NCBI GenBank assembly: GCA_001898385.1
Contig: MKTT01000062.1
Coordinates: forward strand, 1-64,000
DNA from: Planctomycetales bacterium 71-10
Lineage (GTDB): Bacteria > Planctomycetota > Planctomycetia > Isosphaerales > Isosphaeraceae
Direction: 5' to 3'
Length of the DNA: 64,000 nt
Part shown: positions 26,247 to 36,100 of the stretch, one piece after another
Layout of the letters: each line of letters begins with the position of its first letter
How positions within the stretch are numbered: the stretch's first letter is position 1
Translations under genes and position numbers: made by a program
Notes under the pieces: model-generated
The model's database searches: none
Told to the model about the DNA's origin: nothing
Seen by the model: only the letters and a program-made list of their open reading frames with translations

Positions 26247-26993
26247 TCAGTAGGCCGGGCGGGCGACCCGGGCGTCCGGAGGCATGGGGATGCCGCGGTC
26301 GAGGTCGAAGCGCACGGCCGGCGGCGTCGCGGGGGGGGGCGTCGGCCGGGGCACGTCGATCGCCCGGCCCTCGGGGTCGAGCAGCGGGGGCGCGTCGAGC
26401 AGGGCCAGGTCGGCGGGCTCGGGCGAATCCGAGGCCGGCGGGGTCTCGGGACGGGCGGGGGCGACGACCAGCGGCAGCGGCCGCGCGGCCGGAGGGAGCG
26501 GGGCCGAGGCGGCCCGGATCCGCGCGGCCGACCCCTCGCGGGCCCGATCGGCCAGCGGGAGGCCGACGGACAGGGCCAGCAGCGCCGCCGCGGCCAGCGC
26601 GCCGACGGGGCTCGCCAGCGTCCAGGGGGTTCGGCCGGATCGGGCCGCGGGGGCGGGCGTCGGCCGCACCTCGGCCTTGCGGGGCCGCGGGCGGTCGGCG
26701 GCCTTGCGGGGCCGCGGGGCCTCGGCGCGGGCGGCGATCCGGGCCTGGAGGGCGGGCCAGAGCGACGGGGCGTGGGGCTCGACCGGCGACTCGGCCGCCG
26801 CGGCCTGGAGCGCCTCCAGGGCCCGGGCCAGGCCGTCGCGCCGGGCCCGGCAGGGCTCGCAGGCGGCCAGGTGCGCCTCGACGGCGCGACGCTCGTCGGC
26901 CGCCTCGCCGGGCGCGCGGTCGTCCTCGGCCGCCACCAGGGGGAGGCGGTCGCGGACCTGGTCGCAGGCTGTGTCGTCCGGCGTTCTTCGCAT
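26247..26993 (-). CDS. Zinc-binding anti-sigma factor, membrane-anchored
   Basis: 248 residues. The N-terminal anti-sigma domain has C10, H41, C45 and C48 (HLAACEPC), the ZAS/zf-HC2 pattern. One membrane helix follows (VGALAAAALLALSVGLPLA), then a Pro-rich outside part. It starts nine bases after the sigma factor gene, so the pair is an operon and this protein should hold that sigma factor at the membrane. The outside part is short and has no known sensor domain. Confidence 0.88.
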   Translation of the reverse strand: MRRTPDDTACDQVRDRLPLVAAEDDRAPGEAADERRAVEAHLAACEPCRARRDGLARALEALQAAAAESPVEPHAPSLWPALQARIAARAEAPRPRKAADRPRPRKAEVRPTPAPAARSGRTPWTLASPVGALAAAALLALSVGLPLADRAREGSAARIRAASAPLPPAARPLPLVVAPARPETPPASDSPEPADLALLDAPPLLDPEGRAIDVPRPTPPPATPPAVRFDLDRGIPMPPDARVARPAY

Positions 26994-27002
26994 GATCGGT
27001 CG

Positions 27003-27722
27003 TCAGCCGTCCGTGGCTGCCTCCCGCGCCGCATCCTGCCGGCGCTCCCAGATTTGGCGGAATTTCTCGCGCGCCTTCGACAGGCGCCAACGGATCGTCG
27101 CCTCGCGCCTCCCCACGATCGCGGCCACCTCGGACGACGAGAAGCCTTCCAGGTCCCTCAGCACCAGGATCGTCCGGTACGCGACCGGGAGCTGGGCCAG
27201 GATGAACTGGACCTCCTGCGCCAGCTCGGCCCGGACGCGGGGGTCGGGGTCGGGCGGGTCGAAGGGGGCCCCGTCGTCGCCGTGGATGCGGTCGAGGGAG
27301 CCGTGGGGCGGGTCGCTCCGCCCGCGGCGGAGGTGGTCCAGGCCCAGGTTCACCCCGACGCGGAACAGCCAGGGGCCGAACCGCCTCCCGGTGTCGAAGC
27401 GGTCCAGCCGGTTGTACACCCGCCAGAACGTCTCCTGCGCCAGGTCGCGGGCCACCTCCGGGTCGCGCACCAGCCGCGCCATCACCCGGATCAGCTTCCG
27501 CTCGTAGCGCCTCACCAGCACGCCGAAGGCCGCCTGGTCCCCCCGCCGGGTCCGCTCGACGAGCCAGGCGTCGTTCAGGCCCGACTCGTCGTCGACCGCC
27601 TCGCGGGCGGTCGACGAGGGTTGCAAGGGCTTCCCGGCGTCCGATTCATCCTCTTCCTGGAAGGGGAGTTCGGGTGGGTTGTCGGGTATGGGGAGGACGA
27701 CGTCTTCGACCCGTTTCCGCAT
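27003..27722 (-). CDS. ECF-type RNA polymerase sigma factor (RpoE-like)
   Basis: 239 residues. Region 2 is clear (FGVLVRRYERKLIRVMARLV, DLAQETFWRVYNRL), and region 4 has FSSSEVAAIVGRREATIRWRLSKAR. An unusual 50-residue acidic/Pro N-terminal extension precedes region 2. ATG 27722 has GGGGAGA eight bases upstream; an ATG six codons earlier is possible. It heads an operon with a zinc anti-sigma factor and a DegP-like pseudoprotease. Confidence 0.93.
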   Translation of the reverse strand: MRKRVEDVVLPIPDNPPELPFQEEDESDAGKPLQPSSTAREAVDDESGLNDAWLVERTRRGDQAAFGVLVRRYERKLIRVMARLVRDPEVARDLAQETFWRVYNRLDRFDTGRRFGPWLFRVGVNLGLDHLRRGRSDPPHGSLDRIHGDDGAPFDPPDPDPRVRAELAQEVQFILAQLPVAYRTILVLRDLEGFSSSEVAAIVGRREATIRWRLSKAREKFRQIWERRQDAAREAATDG

Positions 27723-27886
27723 CGCGTCATCTCCCCACAAGACATGTTACGCCCCGCATGCGGGATGCGTTTGAGATTTCGCCGGCCGATTTCCCGGCGC
27801 TCCCCGCCGGCCGGCCCGTAACCCCTGAATGATCGGACGCCCCCGGCCGGATGTCAACATCGGCCGCGGGGGCGGGGCCTTCGGGA

Positions 27887-28234
27887 TCACGGGCGGCCCG
27901 TGATCCGCCGCTCGCCCGGGCCTCGCTGGCCCGGGGCCGGGCCGGGGCCGAAGAATTCGATGAACGGCTCGCCCCCGTTGGCGTGCGCGGAACCGATCCG
28001 GAGACGCTCGCAGCCGGCCGCGTCCCAGAGGATGATCGCCGGCCCGAACTGGGGGTGCGTCAGAAGCCCGATCTGCGATTTCCCGGTGACGTCCTCGATG
28101 TACAGGGCATCCCGCAATCGGTCGGCCGCCCCCACGCCCACGACGAGGGCCAGGCAGGCGCCGAGGGCCGCGACGACGGCCCGCAGCCTCCGATTCTGTT
28201 GCTCCAATCGTCCGACGCGATCCTCGATCGACAT
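27887..28234 (-). CDS. Small membrane protein with N-terminal coiled coil, unknown function
   Basis: 115 residues. A short coiled coil (IEDRVGRLEQQNRRLRAVV) runs into one membrane helix (LGACLALVVGVGA), followed by a small beta-rich domain with WDAAGCERLRIG and a Pro/Gly tail. Codon use matches the neighbours and the layout is protein-like, but no family is recognised. Confidence 0.72.
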   Translation of the reverse strand: MSIEDRVGRLEQQNRRLRAVVAALGACLALVVGVGAADRLRDALYIEDVTGKSQIGLLTHPQFGPAIILWDAAGCERLRIGSAHANGGEPFIEFFGPGPAPGQRGPGERRITGRP

Positions 28235-28402
28235 CGCCCGTCCTCCGATCCTGAAGGGTCCGAATTCGTCCCGCGCCCCGTCCGGGCGCGTGGCCGATTT
28301 TAACGGAGTCGGTAGGTCGTGGCGACGCGATTTAGGCGATTTTGATGGGTTTTCTTGATATTTATCCCGTTTTCGACTTCGAGGGAGAACGACGCGGGTC
28401 CG

Positions 28403-28954
28403 TCAGCCTTCCGGGTCGTCCACGGCGTCCGTCACCGGGGCGACGTCGATCTCCAGGTTCAGCCGCCAGCCGATCTCGCGGAGGCCCTCGGCCCAGGAGT
28501 CGTCGGCGTCCGGGGGGGCGAGGACCAGGGCCCGCATGGAGAACAGGGGGGAGCCGCTGGTGGGGGCGGGGGAGGATTCGGAGTCCATCTCCTCGATGCT
28601 GATCCCGTGGGCGGCCAGGTGGCGGGCGACCTCGTGGATGATCCCCTCGTGGTCGGCGCCGTCGACCGCGATGTGGAACGGGTCCCAACCGGCCGTGCCG
28701 TGGTCGGGCTCGGGCCGGGCGAGGGCGACGGCCACGCGGTAGCCCTTGTCGGACAGGGGCTTGAAGTCGGCCTCCAGGCCCTCGCCGTTCGCCTCGGGCA
28801 CGGCGACGAGCATCAGGACGGCGAACTCGCCGCCGAGCCTGGCCATGCGGCTGGTCTCGACGTTCCCGCCTCGGGCGAGGACCGCGCGGGTGACTTCCTC
28901 GACGATCCCGACCCGGTCGGGCCCGGTCAGGGTCAGCACGAAATTCCGGGCCAT
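28403..28954 (-). CDS. Tandem ACT-domain protein (GcvR-like)
   Basis: 183 residues. Two ACT domains: the first starts at FVLTLTGPDRVGIVEEVTRA, the second at FHIAVDGADHEGIIHEVARH. This is the layout of GcvR, the glycine-cleavage repressor partner, and of free ACT regulators that bind amino acids. No enzyme domain is attached. Start ATG 28954 follows GGGAGCC. The gene stands alone; about 120 bases separate it from the DUF4198 gene upstream. Confidence 0.88.
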   Translation of the reverse strand: MARNFVLTLTGPDRVGIVEEVTRAVLARGGNVETSRMARLGGEFAVLMLVAVPEANGEGLEADFKPLSDKGYRVAVALARPEPDHGTAGWDPFHIAVDGADHEGIIHEVARHLAAHGISIEEMDSESSPAPTSGSPLFSMRALVLAPPDADDSWAEGLREIGWRLNLEIDVAPVTDAVDDPEG

Positions 28955-29076
28955 CGGAGAGGCTCCCGTCGCCCGCCCCGCGCCGGGCCGCCCCCGACAC
29001 GACTCGGACGCCGCCCCCGCCTCGCGGACCCCTGCGAGCCTACCGCACGGCCGAGCGGGCCCGCAAGGTTCCGGCG

Positions 29077-29880
29077 TCACTCGCCGCAGCAGGCGCAGAG
29101 CTTCGGCACCAGGACGGTCAGGGTCGCGCCGTACTTGGTGAATTTGTAACTCTTGCCGTCGAGCGTCCCGCCCTGCTCGGGCTCGGTCTTGTGGGCCGCG
29201 ATCAGGAAATAGTTGGCCTCCGTGGGCTCGAACGTCGCCACGCCCCCGGCGTCGGTGATGCGCTCGTAGCGGTCGTCGGACCCTTCCTTCAGCGCGGCGC
29301 CGCGGGGGATGAAGGCCACGCGCTCGCCGGCCAGGGGCTTGCCGTTGTAGAGCAACCTCACCTGGATGGGAGTCCCCGGGCCCATCGGCGTGACCGGGTT
29401 GGCGACGGGGACCAACTCCAGGGCGTGGCCGAGGACGCGGTCGAAGCCCGGGTTCTCGGCCGTGGGCCGATCGAGGCTCTTGGCGGCGACGAACAGGGCC
29501 TTGGCGCTCTTGATGGACCGCTCGGGCGCGTACGACATGACCCGGTCGGACCGGTGCGCCGCGAGATACGTCCCGGGCTTCGCCGTGTCGAACCGGGCCG
29601 ACCAGAACCCTTCTTGGGGCGAGTAGCCGACGTCCGCCAGCGAGCCGGCGAGGTCGTATTCCTCGCCGTCGGGGTCGATCACCACCAGCGCGTTCGCCCC
29701 GGGCGCGAGCTTGCCGGCGAGCTTGAAGTCGCGATGCTCGTTGCCGTGGTTCCCCAGCATCAGGTCGACGTGCACCGCGTCGCCCACGCGGACGAGGTTC
29801 GTATTCGTCTGGATCCAGACGTCGTGCCCGAAGGCGGCCGCGGGGAGCAGCAGGGCGATCGTCGTCGCAAGGCGTCTCAT
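29077..29880 (-). CDS. DUF4198 domain secreted protein
   Basis: 267 residues. A signal peptide (TTIALLLPAAAFG) ends just before HDVWIQ, a start typical of DUF4198, whose members have been linked to metal (nickel/cobalt) uptake. The body is beta-rich with VRLLYNGKPLAGERVAF. The last residues, KLCACCGE, form a Cys cluster that could bind metal. The chosen ATG gives a clean signal peptide; the long open extension upstream does not. Confidence 0.87.
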   Translation of the reverse strand: MRRLATTIALLLPAAAFGHDVWIQTNTNLVRVGDAVHVDLMLGNHGNEHRDFKLAGKLAPGANALVVIDPDGEEYDLAGSLADVGYSPQEGFWSARFDTAKPGTYLAAHRSDRVMSYAPERSIKSAKALFVAAKSLDRPTAENPGFDRVLGHALELVPVANPVTPMGPGTPIQVRLLYNGKPLAGERVAFIPRGAALKEGSDDRYERITDAGGVATFEPTEANYFLIAAHKTEPEQGGTLDGKSYKFTKYGATLTVLVPKLCACCGE

Positions 29881-30091
29881 GGCGATGGGTCCCGTGGCGA
29901 GGGCGGATTGCGGCCGGCGGCCTTGAGCTTCCGAGGTTATAGCGGCCGGGGCCGGAAGTCCATCGCTGCGGGCGGGCGTCTCCAACACCTGTTGCACGGC
30001 CTCGGCGTCGCGTATCCTCGGGGCGGTGGGGCCGGTGCCGGCCCTTCGGGCGGGAGCCCGGGAAATCGACCCCTGCGGAGGATTTGCGACG

Positions 30092-30925
30092 ATGACGGCG
30101 ATGGGGATCTTGCGGGGCGGCGTGGTTCTCTCGGTCGTGCTGGCGTCGGCGGCGACGGCGGCCAGGGCGGACGGGCCGTTCCCGGACAAGAACCTGGAAA
30201 CGGCGGTCCGCGCCGTGCTCAAGCACGAGCCGAACGTCGAATTGACCGATGAGAAGTTGCAGAACGTCTACATCCTGGAGGCCGTCGGCAAGGAGATCAA
30301 GGACCTGAGCGGCCTGGAGAAGTGCAAGAATCTCAGCCTGCTGCGGCTCTCCAAGAACCAGGTCGCCGACCTCAACCCGTTGAAGGAATTGAAGAACCTG
30401 CAATCGCTCGACCTGGCCGAGAACCAGATCGCCGACGTTTCCCCGCTGGCCGGGCTGAAGGGTTTGCAGTATCTTGAACTGTCGAAGAACCAGGTGGTCG
30501 ACGTCGCCCCGCTGGCCGGGCTGACCGACCTGAGCGCCCTGTACCTGGGGGGGAACCGGATCGAGGACGTGAATCCGCTCGCGTCGCTGACCCGGCTCGC
30601 TTCGCTGGCCCTGGGCGGGAACAAGATCAAGGACGTCGGGGCGCTGGAGAAGCTGACGAAGCTGTCGACGCTGGACCTCCGCGACAACGTGGTCGAGGAC
30701 GTCCGGCCGCTGACCAAGCAGCCCGACCTGAAGATCCTGATGATCGAGCGCAACCAGATCAAGGACCTGACGCCCCTGATCGACGCGGCGAAGGCCGACG
30801 CCGAGGGTCCCAAGCTGTTCGCGCCGTACCTGCGGCTGTACCTCGACGGCAATCCGCTGCCCGAGGACGCCCGCGCCCCTCAACTGGAGGCCCTCAAGGC
30901 GGCCGGAGTCCGCGTTGAAGGGTGA
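30092..30925 (+). CDS. Secreted leucine-rich repeat protein (internalin/SDS22-type repeats)
   Basis: 277 residues. A signal peptide (VVLSVVLASAATAARA) is followed by a cap and about eight 22-residue repeats of the form L-x-x-L-x-L-x-x-N-x-(I/V)-x-D-(V/L)-x-P-L, ending near residue 245. Such repeats form a curved binding surface; the ligand is unknown. ATG 30092 has GGAGG eleven bases upstream; a second ATG three codons on is possible. It ends two bases before the phosphate transporter ATG, so the two are likely cotranscribed. Confidence 0.9.
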   Translation: MTAMGILRGGVVLSVVLASAATAARADGPFPDKNLETAVRAVLKHEPNVELTDEKLQNVYILEAVGKEIKDLSGLEKCKNLSLLRLSKNQVADLNPLKELKNLQSLDLAENQIADVSPLAGLKGLQYLELSKNQVVDVAPLAGLTDLSALYLGGNRIEDVNPLASLTRLASLALGGNKIKDVGALEKLTKLSTLDLRDNVVEDVRPLTKQPDLKILMIERNQIKDLTPLIDAAKADAEGPKLFAPYLRLYLDGNPLPEDARAPQLEALKAAGVRVEG

Positions 30926-30927
30926 AC

Positions 30928-32325
30928 ATGACCGATCTTCTCGACGCCCTCGGACGTCTCGACGCGCAATCCGCCCTGGTCCTCGCGATCGCCCTGGCGA
31001 TCGCCTTCGGCTTCGAGGTGGTCAACGGCTTCCATGACACGGCGAACGCCGTGACCACCGTCATCTACACCCGCACCCTGGCCGCGACGCCCGCGGTGCT
31101 GTTCTCGGGCGTCTGCAACTTCCTGGGCGTGCTGCTGGGCGGGACGACGATCGCGTTCAGCATCGTCCACCTCCTCCCCGTCGACCTGCTGATCGACGCC
31201 GCCAGCCGGTCGGCCGTGGTCATGGTGCTGGCCCTCCTGATCGCCGGGATCTCGTGGAACCTCCTGACGTGGTGGTTCGGGATCCCGGTCTCCAGCTCGC
31301 ACACGCTGATCGGGGCGATCCTGGGCGTCGGCCTGGCGAACGGGCTGATGAGCGGCCGGGGGATCGGCGCCGGGGTGAACTGGGAGAAGGCCGGGGAGGT
31401 CGCGCTGGCCCTGCTGGTCTCGCCGCTGGTCGGCTTCCTCGCCGCGGGGGCCCTGCTGCTGGCGGCCAAGCGCCACGTCCCCGACCCCGAACTCTACGAG
31501 CCCCCCCCGGAGGACGCCTCCGTCCGCCCCCCGCGCTGGATCCGGGCGACCCTGCTGGCCACCTGCGGCGGCGTCAGCCTGGCGCACGGATCGAACGACG
31601 GCCAGAAGGGGATGGGGCTGGTGATGCTCGTCCTCATCGGCCTGCTGCCGACGGGCTTCGCCCTGAACCTCGACGGCGACGACGGCGCGGACGTCGCCCG
31701 CGCCCACGCGACCGAACTCCGCGCCGCGCTGGCCGCGGATCCCTCGCCGACCCACCGGGTCGAGATCGGGAGGCTGGACGAGGTTCTGGCCCGGCTGGAC
31801 GGCAAGACGTCGCTCCGCGAGGTCCCGCACGAGGAGCGCATCGCCCTGCGGAACCTGATCTTCACCGTCGACCGCGCCCTGGAGCGCGACCGCGAGGTCG
31901 TCCCCGCGGCCCGCTTCGCCGCCATCGACGCCCCCCGCCGCAAGCTCCGGGCGTCCATCGAGTACGTCCCGGGCTGGGTGATCCTGGGCGTGGCCCTCTG
32001 CCTGGGGGTCGGCACGACGTTCGGCTACAAGCGGATCGTCCACACCGTCGCGGAGAAGATCGGCAAGAGCCACCTGACCTATGCCCAGGGCGCCAGCGCC
32101 GAGGTCGTCGCCATGGCCACCATCGGCGCGGCCGACCTGATCGGCCTGCCGGTCAGCACCACCCAGGTCCTCTCCTCCGGCGTGGCCGGGACCATGTGGG
32201 CCAACCGCTCGGGCGTCCAGCTCGCCACCGCCAGGAACATCGCGATGGCCTGGCTGCTCACCTTCCCCTGCTCGATGCTCGCCTCCGCCTGGATCTTCAT
32301 CTGCGGCCGGCTGGCGCTGGGGTGA
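30928..32325 (+). CDS. pit: Inorganic phosphate transporter, Pit family
   Basis: 465 residues, about 10 membrane helices. The two inverted Pit signatures are present: GFHDTANAVTTVIYT in the N-terminal half and AHGSNDGQKGMG in the C-terminal half. A hydrophilic loop of about 120 residues lies between the halves. It takes up metal-phosphate with protons. A GTG two codons upstream overlaps the LRR gene stop; ATG 30928 with GAAGGGTGAAC is preferred. No PhoU-like gene is adjacent. Confidence 0.95.
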   Translation: MTDLLDALGRLDAQSALVLAIALAIAFGFEVVNGFHDTANAVTTVIYTRTLAATPAVLFSGVCNFLGVLLGGTTIAFSIVHLLPVDLLIDAASRSAVVMVLALLIAGISWNLLTWWFGIPVSSSHTLIGAILGVGLANGLMSGRGIGAGVNWEKAGEVALALLVSPLVGFLAAGALLLAAKRHVPDPELYEPPPEDASVRPPRWIRATLLATCGGVSLAHGSNDGQKGMGLVMLVLIGLLPTGFALNLDGDDGADVARAHATELRAALAADPSPTHRVEIGRLDEVLARLDGKTSLREVPHEERIALRNLIFTVDRALERDREVVPAARFAAIDAPRRKLRASIEYVPGWVILGVALCLGVGTTFGYKRIVHTVAEKIGKSHLTYAQGASAEVVAMATIGAADLIGLPVSTTQVLSSGVAGTMWANRSGVQLATARNIAMAWLLTFPCSMLASAWIFICGRLALG

Positions 32326-32357
32326 CGACCCGGCGTCGCTCCAGGTCGACGGCGATG

Positions 32358-32404
32358 ATGATGCTGGAGCCGGGGGGTGGATCATCCCGCGGCTCCAGCA
32401 TCAT
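32358..32404. terminator. Bidirectional terminator-like hairpin between convergent genes
   Basis: Fifteen perfect base pairs: ATGATGCTGGAGCCG and CGGCTCCAGCATCAT, with a 17-base loop. It lies 32 bases past the phosphate transporter stop and 32 bases past the stop of the opposing small gene. No T-run follows on either side, so it may act with Rho or as a 3'-end stabiliser. Confidence 0.6.
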
Positions 32405-32436
32405 GTCGTGCGACCTTCGCAGGGCCGCCGCCCCCG

Positions 32437-32640
32437 TCAGCGGGAGGCGTGCCGCTCCCCGTAGGGATGCGGCGGGGTGAACGTCGGCGCGTGGTGCCTC
32501 CTCGCCGCGCCCGGGACGGGGACGATCTGGGGTTTGGACTCGGACGTGACGTATTCCGCCACGACCGGCGTGTAGTAGACGACGCCCACCGCGAGCACGA
32601 TCATCCCCACCCATATGGCGAGGTCGCCGATCTGACGCAT
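32437..32640 (-). CDS. Small single-pass membrane protein, unknown function
   Basis: 67 residues. One membrane helix (LAIWVGMIVLAVGVVYYTPVV) and a Pro/His-rich tail. Start ATG 32640 follows AGGAGG at good spacing, which is why the short form is chosen over the open extension upstream. No family is recognised. Confidence 0.65.
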   Translation of the reverse strand: MRQIGDLAIWVGMIVLAVGVVYYTPVVAEYVTSESKPQIVPVPGAARRHHAPTFTPPHPYGERHASR

Positions 32641-33167
32641 GCTGGCTGCCCTCCTTCCCTGTCCGACAGGTCGCCACGACCAGTAGCGGATATCCCCCGA
32701 TCGACCCCCGGCCGCGACGAAAGGCTCGCGCGGCTTCCATCCCCTCGACATCGTTTCTTCATGGGCGTCGCGACCCTTCGCCACGGCCCGCCTTCATCTC
32801 CCGAGCGTCCGTGTTACTCCGCCTCGACCTTTCGTGCAACATCCGTCGCCGCAGTCGGCCCCGGATGGACCGGCCGCGCGGCCGGGCGTCGAGAATCCGG
32901 CTCCTCCCGCCGTAGGATCGGTACGGCCCGACCCCGCCTGCGCGTCACGCATCCCCGCGTGATTCCGGGATTCTTCCCGGGTTCGAACTCGGGACGGCCA
33001 TCCCTCACGCAAACGTCGGGCCGAACCTCCCAGGCGATGAGGACGGCCAGAGGGTGGTTCCGCGACGCCGCGGGGCCTTTTATAAGTATAGGAGAGGCGG
33101 GGCGACCCCATCGTGCGAGGGGGGGCGAGGGCCGACGACGCCCCGGGCCCGCCGGGAGGGCTTGGCG
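32641..33167. other. Long intergenic region without a supported gene
   Basis: About 527 bases between divergent genes. No convincing frame on either strand. It holds a near-palindrome around CCGGGTTCGAACTCGG (about 32980-32996) and a TATAAG at 33079-33084 that could be the -10 element of the downstream gene, without a good -35. No tRNA cloverleaf can be drawn. Confidence 0.5.
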
Positions 33168-36100
33168 ATGCGCATGCGGCTTCTCATCGCGGGTCTGGCG
33201 ATGCTCGGCCTGGGGGCGGGCCCGTCCGACCCGCTCCTGGTCGCGCCCGACGGGGCGACGTGGGACCTGGACGACGTGGGGATCTATCGCGTCGGGTTCG
33301 CCTACCGGGGGAAGGCCGAGGAGGACTTCCCCGTCGGCTGGTCCGGCCACTTCGACGAGCGCACCGGCGTCACCCTGGCCGGCGACGGCCTCCGCAACGG
33401 ACGCCCGGCCGTGATGCAGCATTGCCCCTGGCGGGGTGGGACCGGCGTCGCCTTCCAGGAGTTCCACCTCCAACTCCCCCGGGCGCGTAAGATCGTCCTG
33501 AAGGGGGCGACGTCGCTCCGCGAGGACGGCGTCGGCAAGTCCGACGGCGTCCGGTTCCGCGTCGCGCTCGACGGCCGGCCGCTGCTCGACGAGCTGCGGG
33601 CCGACGCCGACTGGAAGCCGTTCGAGTTCGACCTGACGAAGCAGGCGGGGAAGGCCGTCGTCCTCCGATTCGAGACCGACCCGGGCCCCAAGGACGACTC
33701 CAGCTTCGACTTCGGCCTCTGGGCCGGCCGCTCGATCGTCCTCGACGGCTACAAGCCCGAGCCGAAGGAGCACCCCGCCCCGCCGGCCGTCGCGTTCCGC
33801 GGCCTGGCCTCGCGCCCGGGGAAGGGCCTGGCCCCGCCCGCCACCACCCCGGCGAAGGTGGAGGTCCGCCGCGAAGGCGACGCCTTCGTCCTCCGCTCGG
33901 CCGACGACTACGGCGCGTTCGCCTTCCGCTGGGCCCTCCCGCCCGCGCCGAAGGGGGACGCCTCCAACCTCTCCGAGCCCGGCGCGTTCGGCTCGATCGT
34001 CCTGGAGGCCGACCGCAAGGGCGAGGCCGTGAAGGTCCCGCTCGCCACCACCGCGCAGGTCCGATGGACCGGCCCGGCGACCTCGAAGGAGATCCGCTGG
34101 GAGGACGGCGACGCCCCGACCCTCGTCCGCACGTTCGACGTCGACGGCCAGGTCGCCACGCTCCGCGTGAAGGGCTCGATCGCCGGCCGCAGCCTGGCCC
34201 TCGACGTCACGGTCGACCGCCCGGTCGTCGAGCACGTCGACGGCGGCTCGTGGGGGCCCGTCCCCTCCCGCCGCGACGTCCCCACGCCGTACTACAGCGG
34301 CGGCCGGATCACCTACCTGCCCGCGGAGGACCTCTTCGTCTCCGGCCAGGTCGACTGGACGACCTCGCTAGCCTCGCGGCACGAGACCTCCCGCGCCGTC
34401 TACCAGGCGCTCACCGACGGCTCGCGCAACGCCCCCGCCGAGCGCTTCCTCTACACCGCCGCGTGGACGATCGACGAGGTGCTGCCGAACATCCCGAACC
34501 CGCCGTCGACCCACATCAAGGACCTGTCCGGCCGGGTGGTCCTCGACATCTGGGGGGGCCGCTACGCCGACATCGCGAGGAAGCTGGAGGCCCTGCACGA
34601 CGCCGGGCTGCGCGACCTCGCGGTCATCGTCCACGACTGGCAGCGCAGCGGCTACGACAACGCTCTGCCCGCCCACTACCCCGCCGCCGAGGACAAGGGG
34701 GGCGAGGCCGGCATGCGCACGCTCAAGGCGGCCGGCAAGAAGCTCGGCTACCTCGTCGCCCTGCACGAGAACTACGTCGACTACTACCCGAACTTCGAGG
34801 GGTTCGACGAGAAGCACATCGCCCTGGATTCCGAGGGCAAGCGGCAACTCGCCTGGTTCCACCCCGGCAACAAGATCCAGTCGTTCGCGATCAAGCCGAC
34901 GGTCATGGTCGACCTGGCGAAGACCCAATCGCCGGAGATCCACAAGCGGTACGACACCGATAGCGTGTTCCTCGACGTGAACTCCTCGGTGCCACCCTGG
35001 TTCCACGTCGATCAGCAGGCGGGCGTCGACGGCGCCGGCAAGTTCCAGCGCGTGCGCCAGGCGCACGAGGAGACCTGGAAGTACCTCCGCGAGACCCACG
35101 GCGGGCCGGTCTTCGGCGAGGGGAACAACCACTGGTACTGGAGCGGCCTGCTCGACGGTGCCGAGGCCCAGTTCGGCTCCGGCTGGCCGGCCGACGCCGG
35201 GCTCGACGCCCCGCTGTTCGTCGACTTCGACCTGCTGAAGATCCACCCCCTCCAGCTCAACCACGGCATGGGCTATTACGAGCGCTGGTGGGACAAATCC
35301 CGCGTCCCGCGCGGGTCGCTGCCGCCGCTGGCCGTGCTGGACCAGTACCGCTCGCAGGAGGTCGCTTTCGGCCACGCCGGGTTCCTGGGGGGATCGGCCT
35401 GGGCGTCGGTCCCGCTGGCGTGGCTGGAATACAACCTGATGCGTCCGGTGATGGAGCGGTCCGCGACGGCCCCCGTCACCCAGATCCAGTACGAGGTGGG
35501 CGGGAAGTGGATGGACGCCTCGGCCGTGGTCCGCTCGGGGACGCCGACGGCCGACGCCTGGGACCGCGTCCGCGTGCGCTACGACGGCGGCCTGACGGTG
35601 GTCGTCAACCAGTCGGACGCGACGATGAAGGCGGAGGGTGTGGAGTTGCCGCAATTCGGCTGGATCGCCCGAGCCGAGGGCTTCTCGGCCGGCACCGCCC
35701 TGCGCAACGGGATCGTGACGGACGCGGTCGACGCGCCCGACGCCTTCTTCGCCAACGCGCGATCGGCCGTGGATTGGGACTTCTCGGGCGTGGTCCGCAC
35801 CACGCCGACGGTCGTGTTCCGCCAGGCCGGGCCGCGGAGATTCGTCGCGAGCTACGCCTGGAAGGTCCGCGATCCGATCCGGGAGGATTACCACGCCTTC
35901 GTCCACTTCAACAAGCCGGGCGCGGGGGACGACGCCATCCTGTTCCAGCAGGACCACGCGCTGAAGGCCCCCACGAGCCGCTGGAAGGCCGGGACGATCG
36001 TCGACGACGGCCCGTATGAGATCCGCCTGCCCGACTCGCTCCCCGACGGCGAATACGCCTGGACGATCGGCCTGCACACCCCGACGGCCGGCCGCGTGGC

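Noticed and set aside
32960..33010. GGGTTCGAACTCGGG resembling a tRNA T-arm
   Set aside because: The five-pair T-stem does not form on either strand and no acceptor, D or anticodon stem can be drawn around it.
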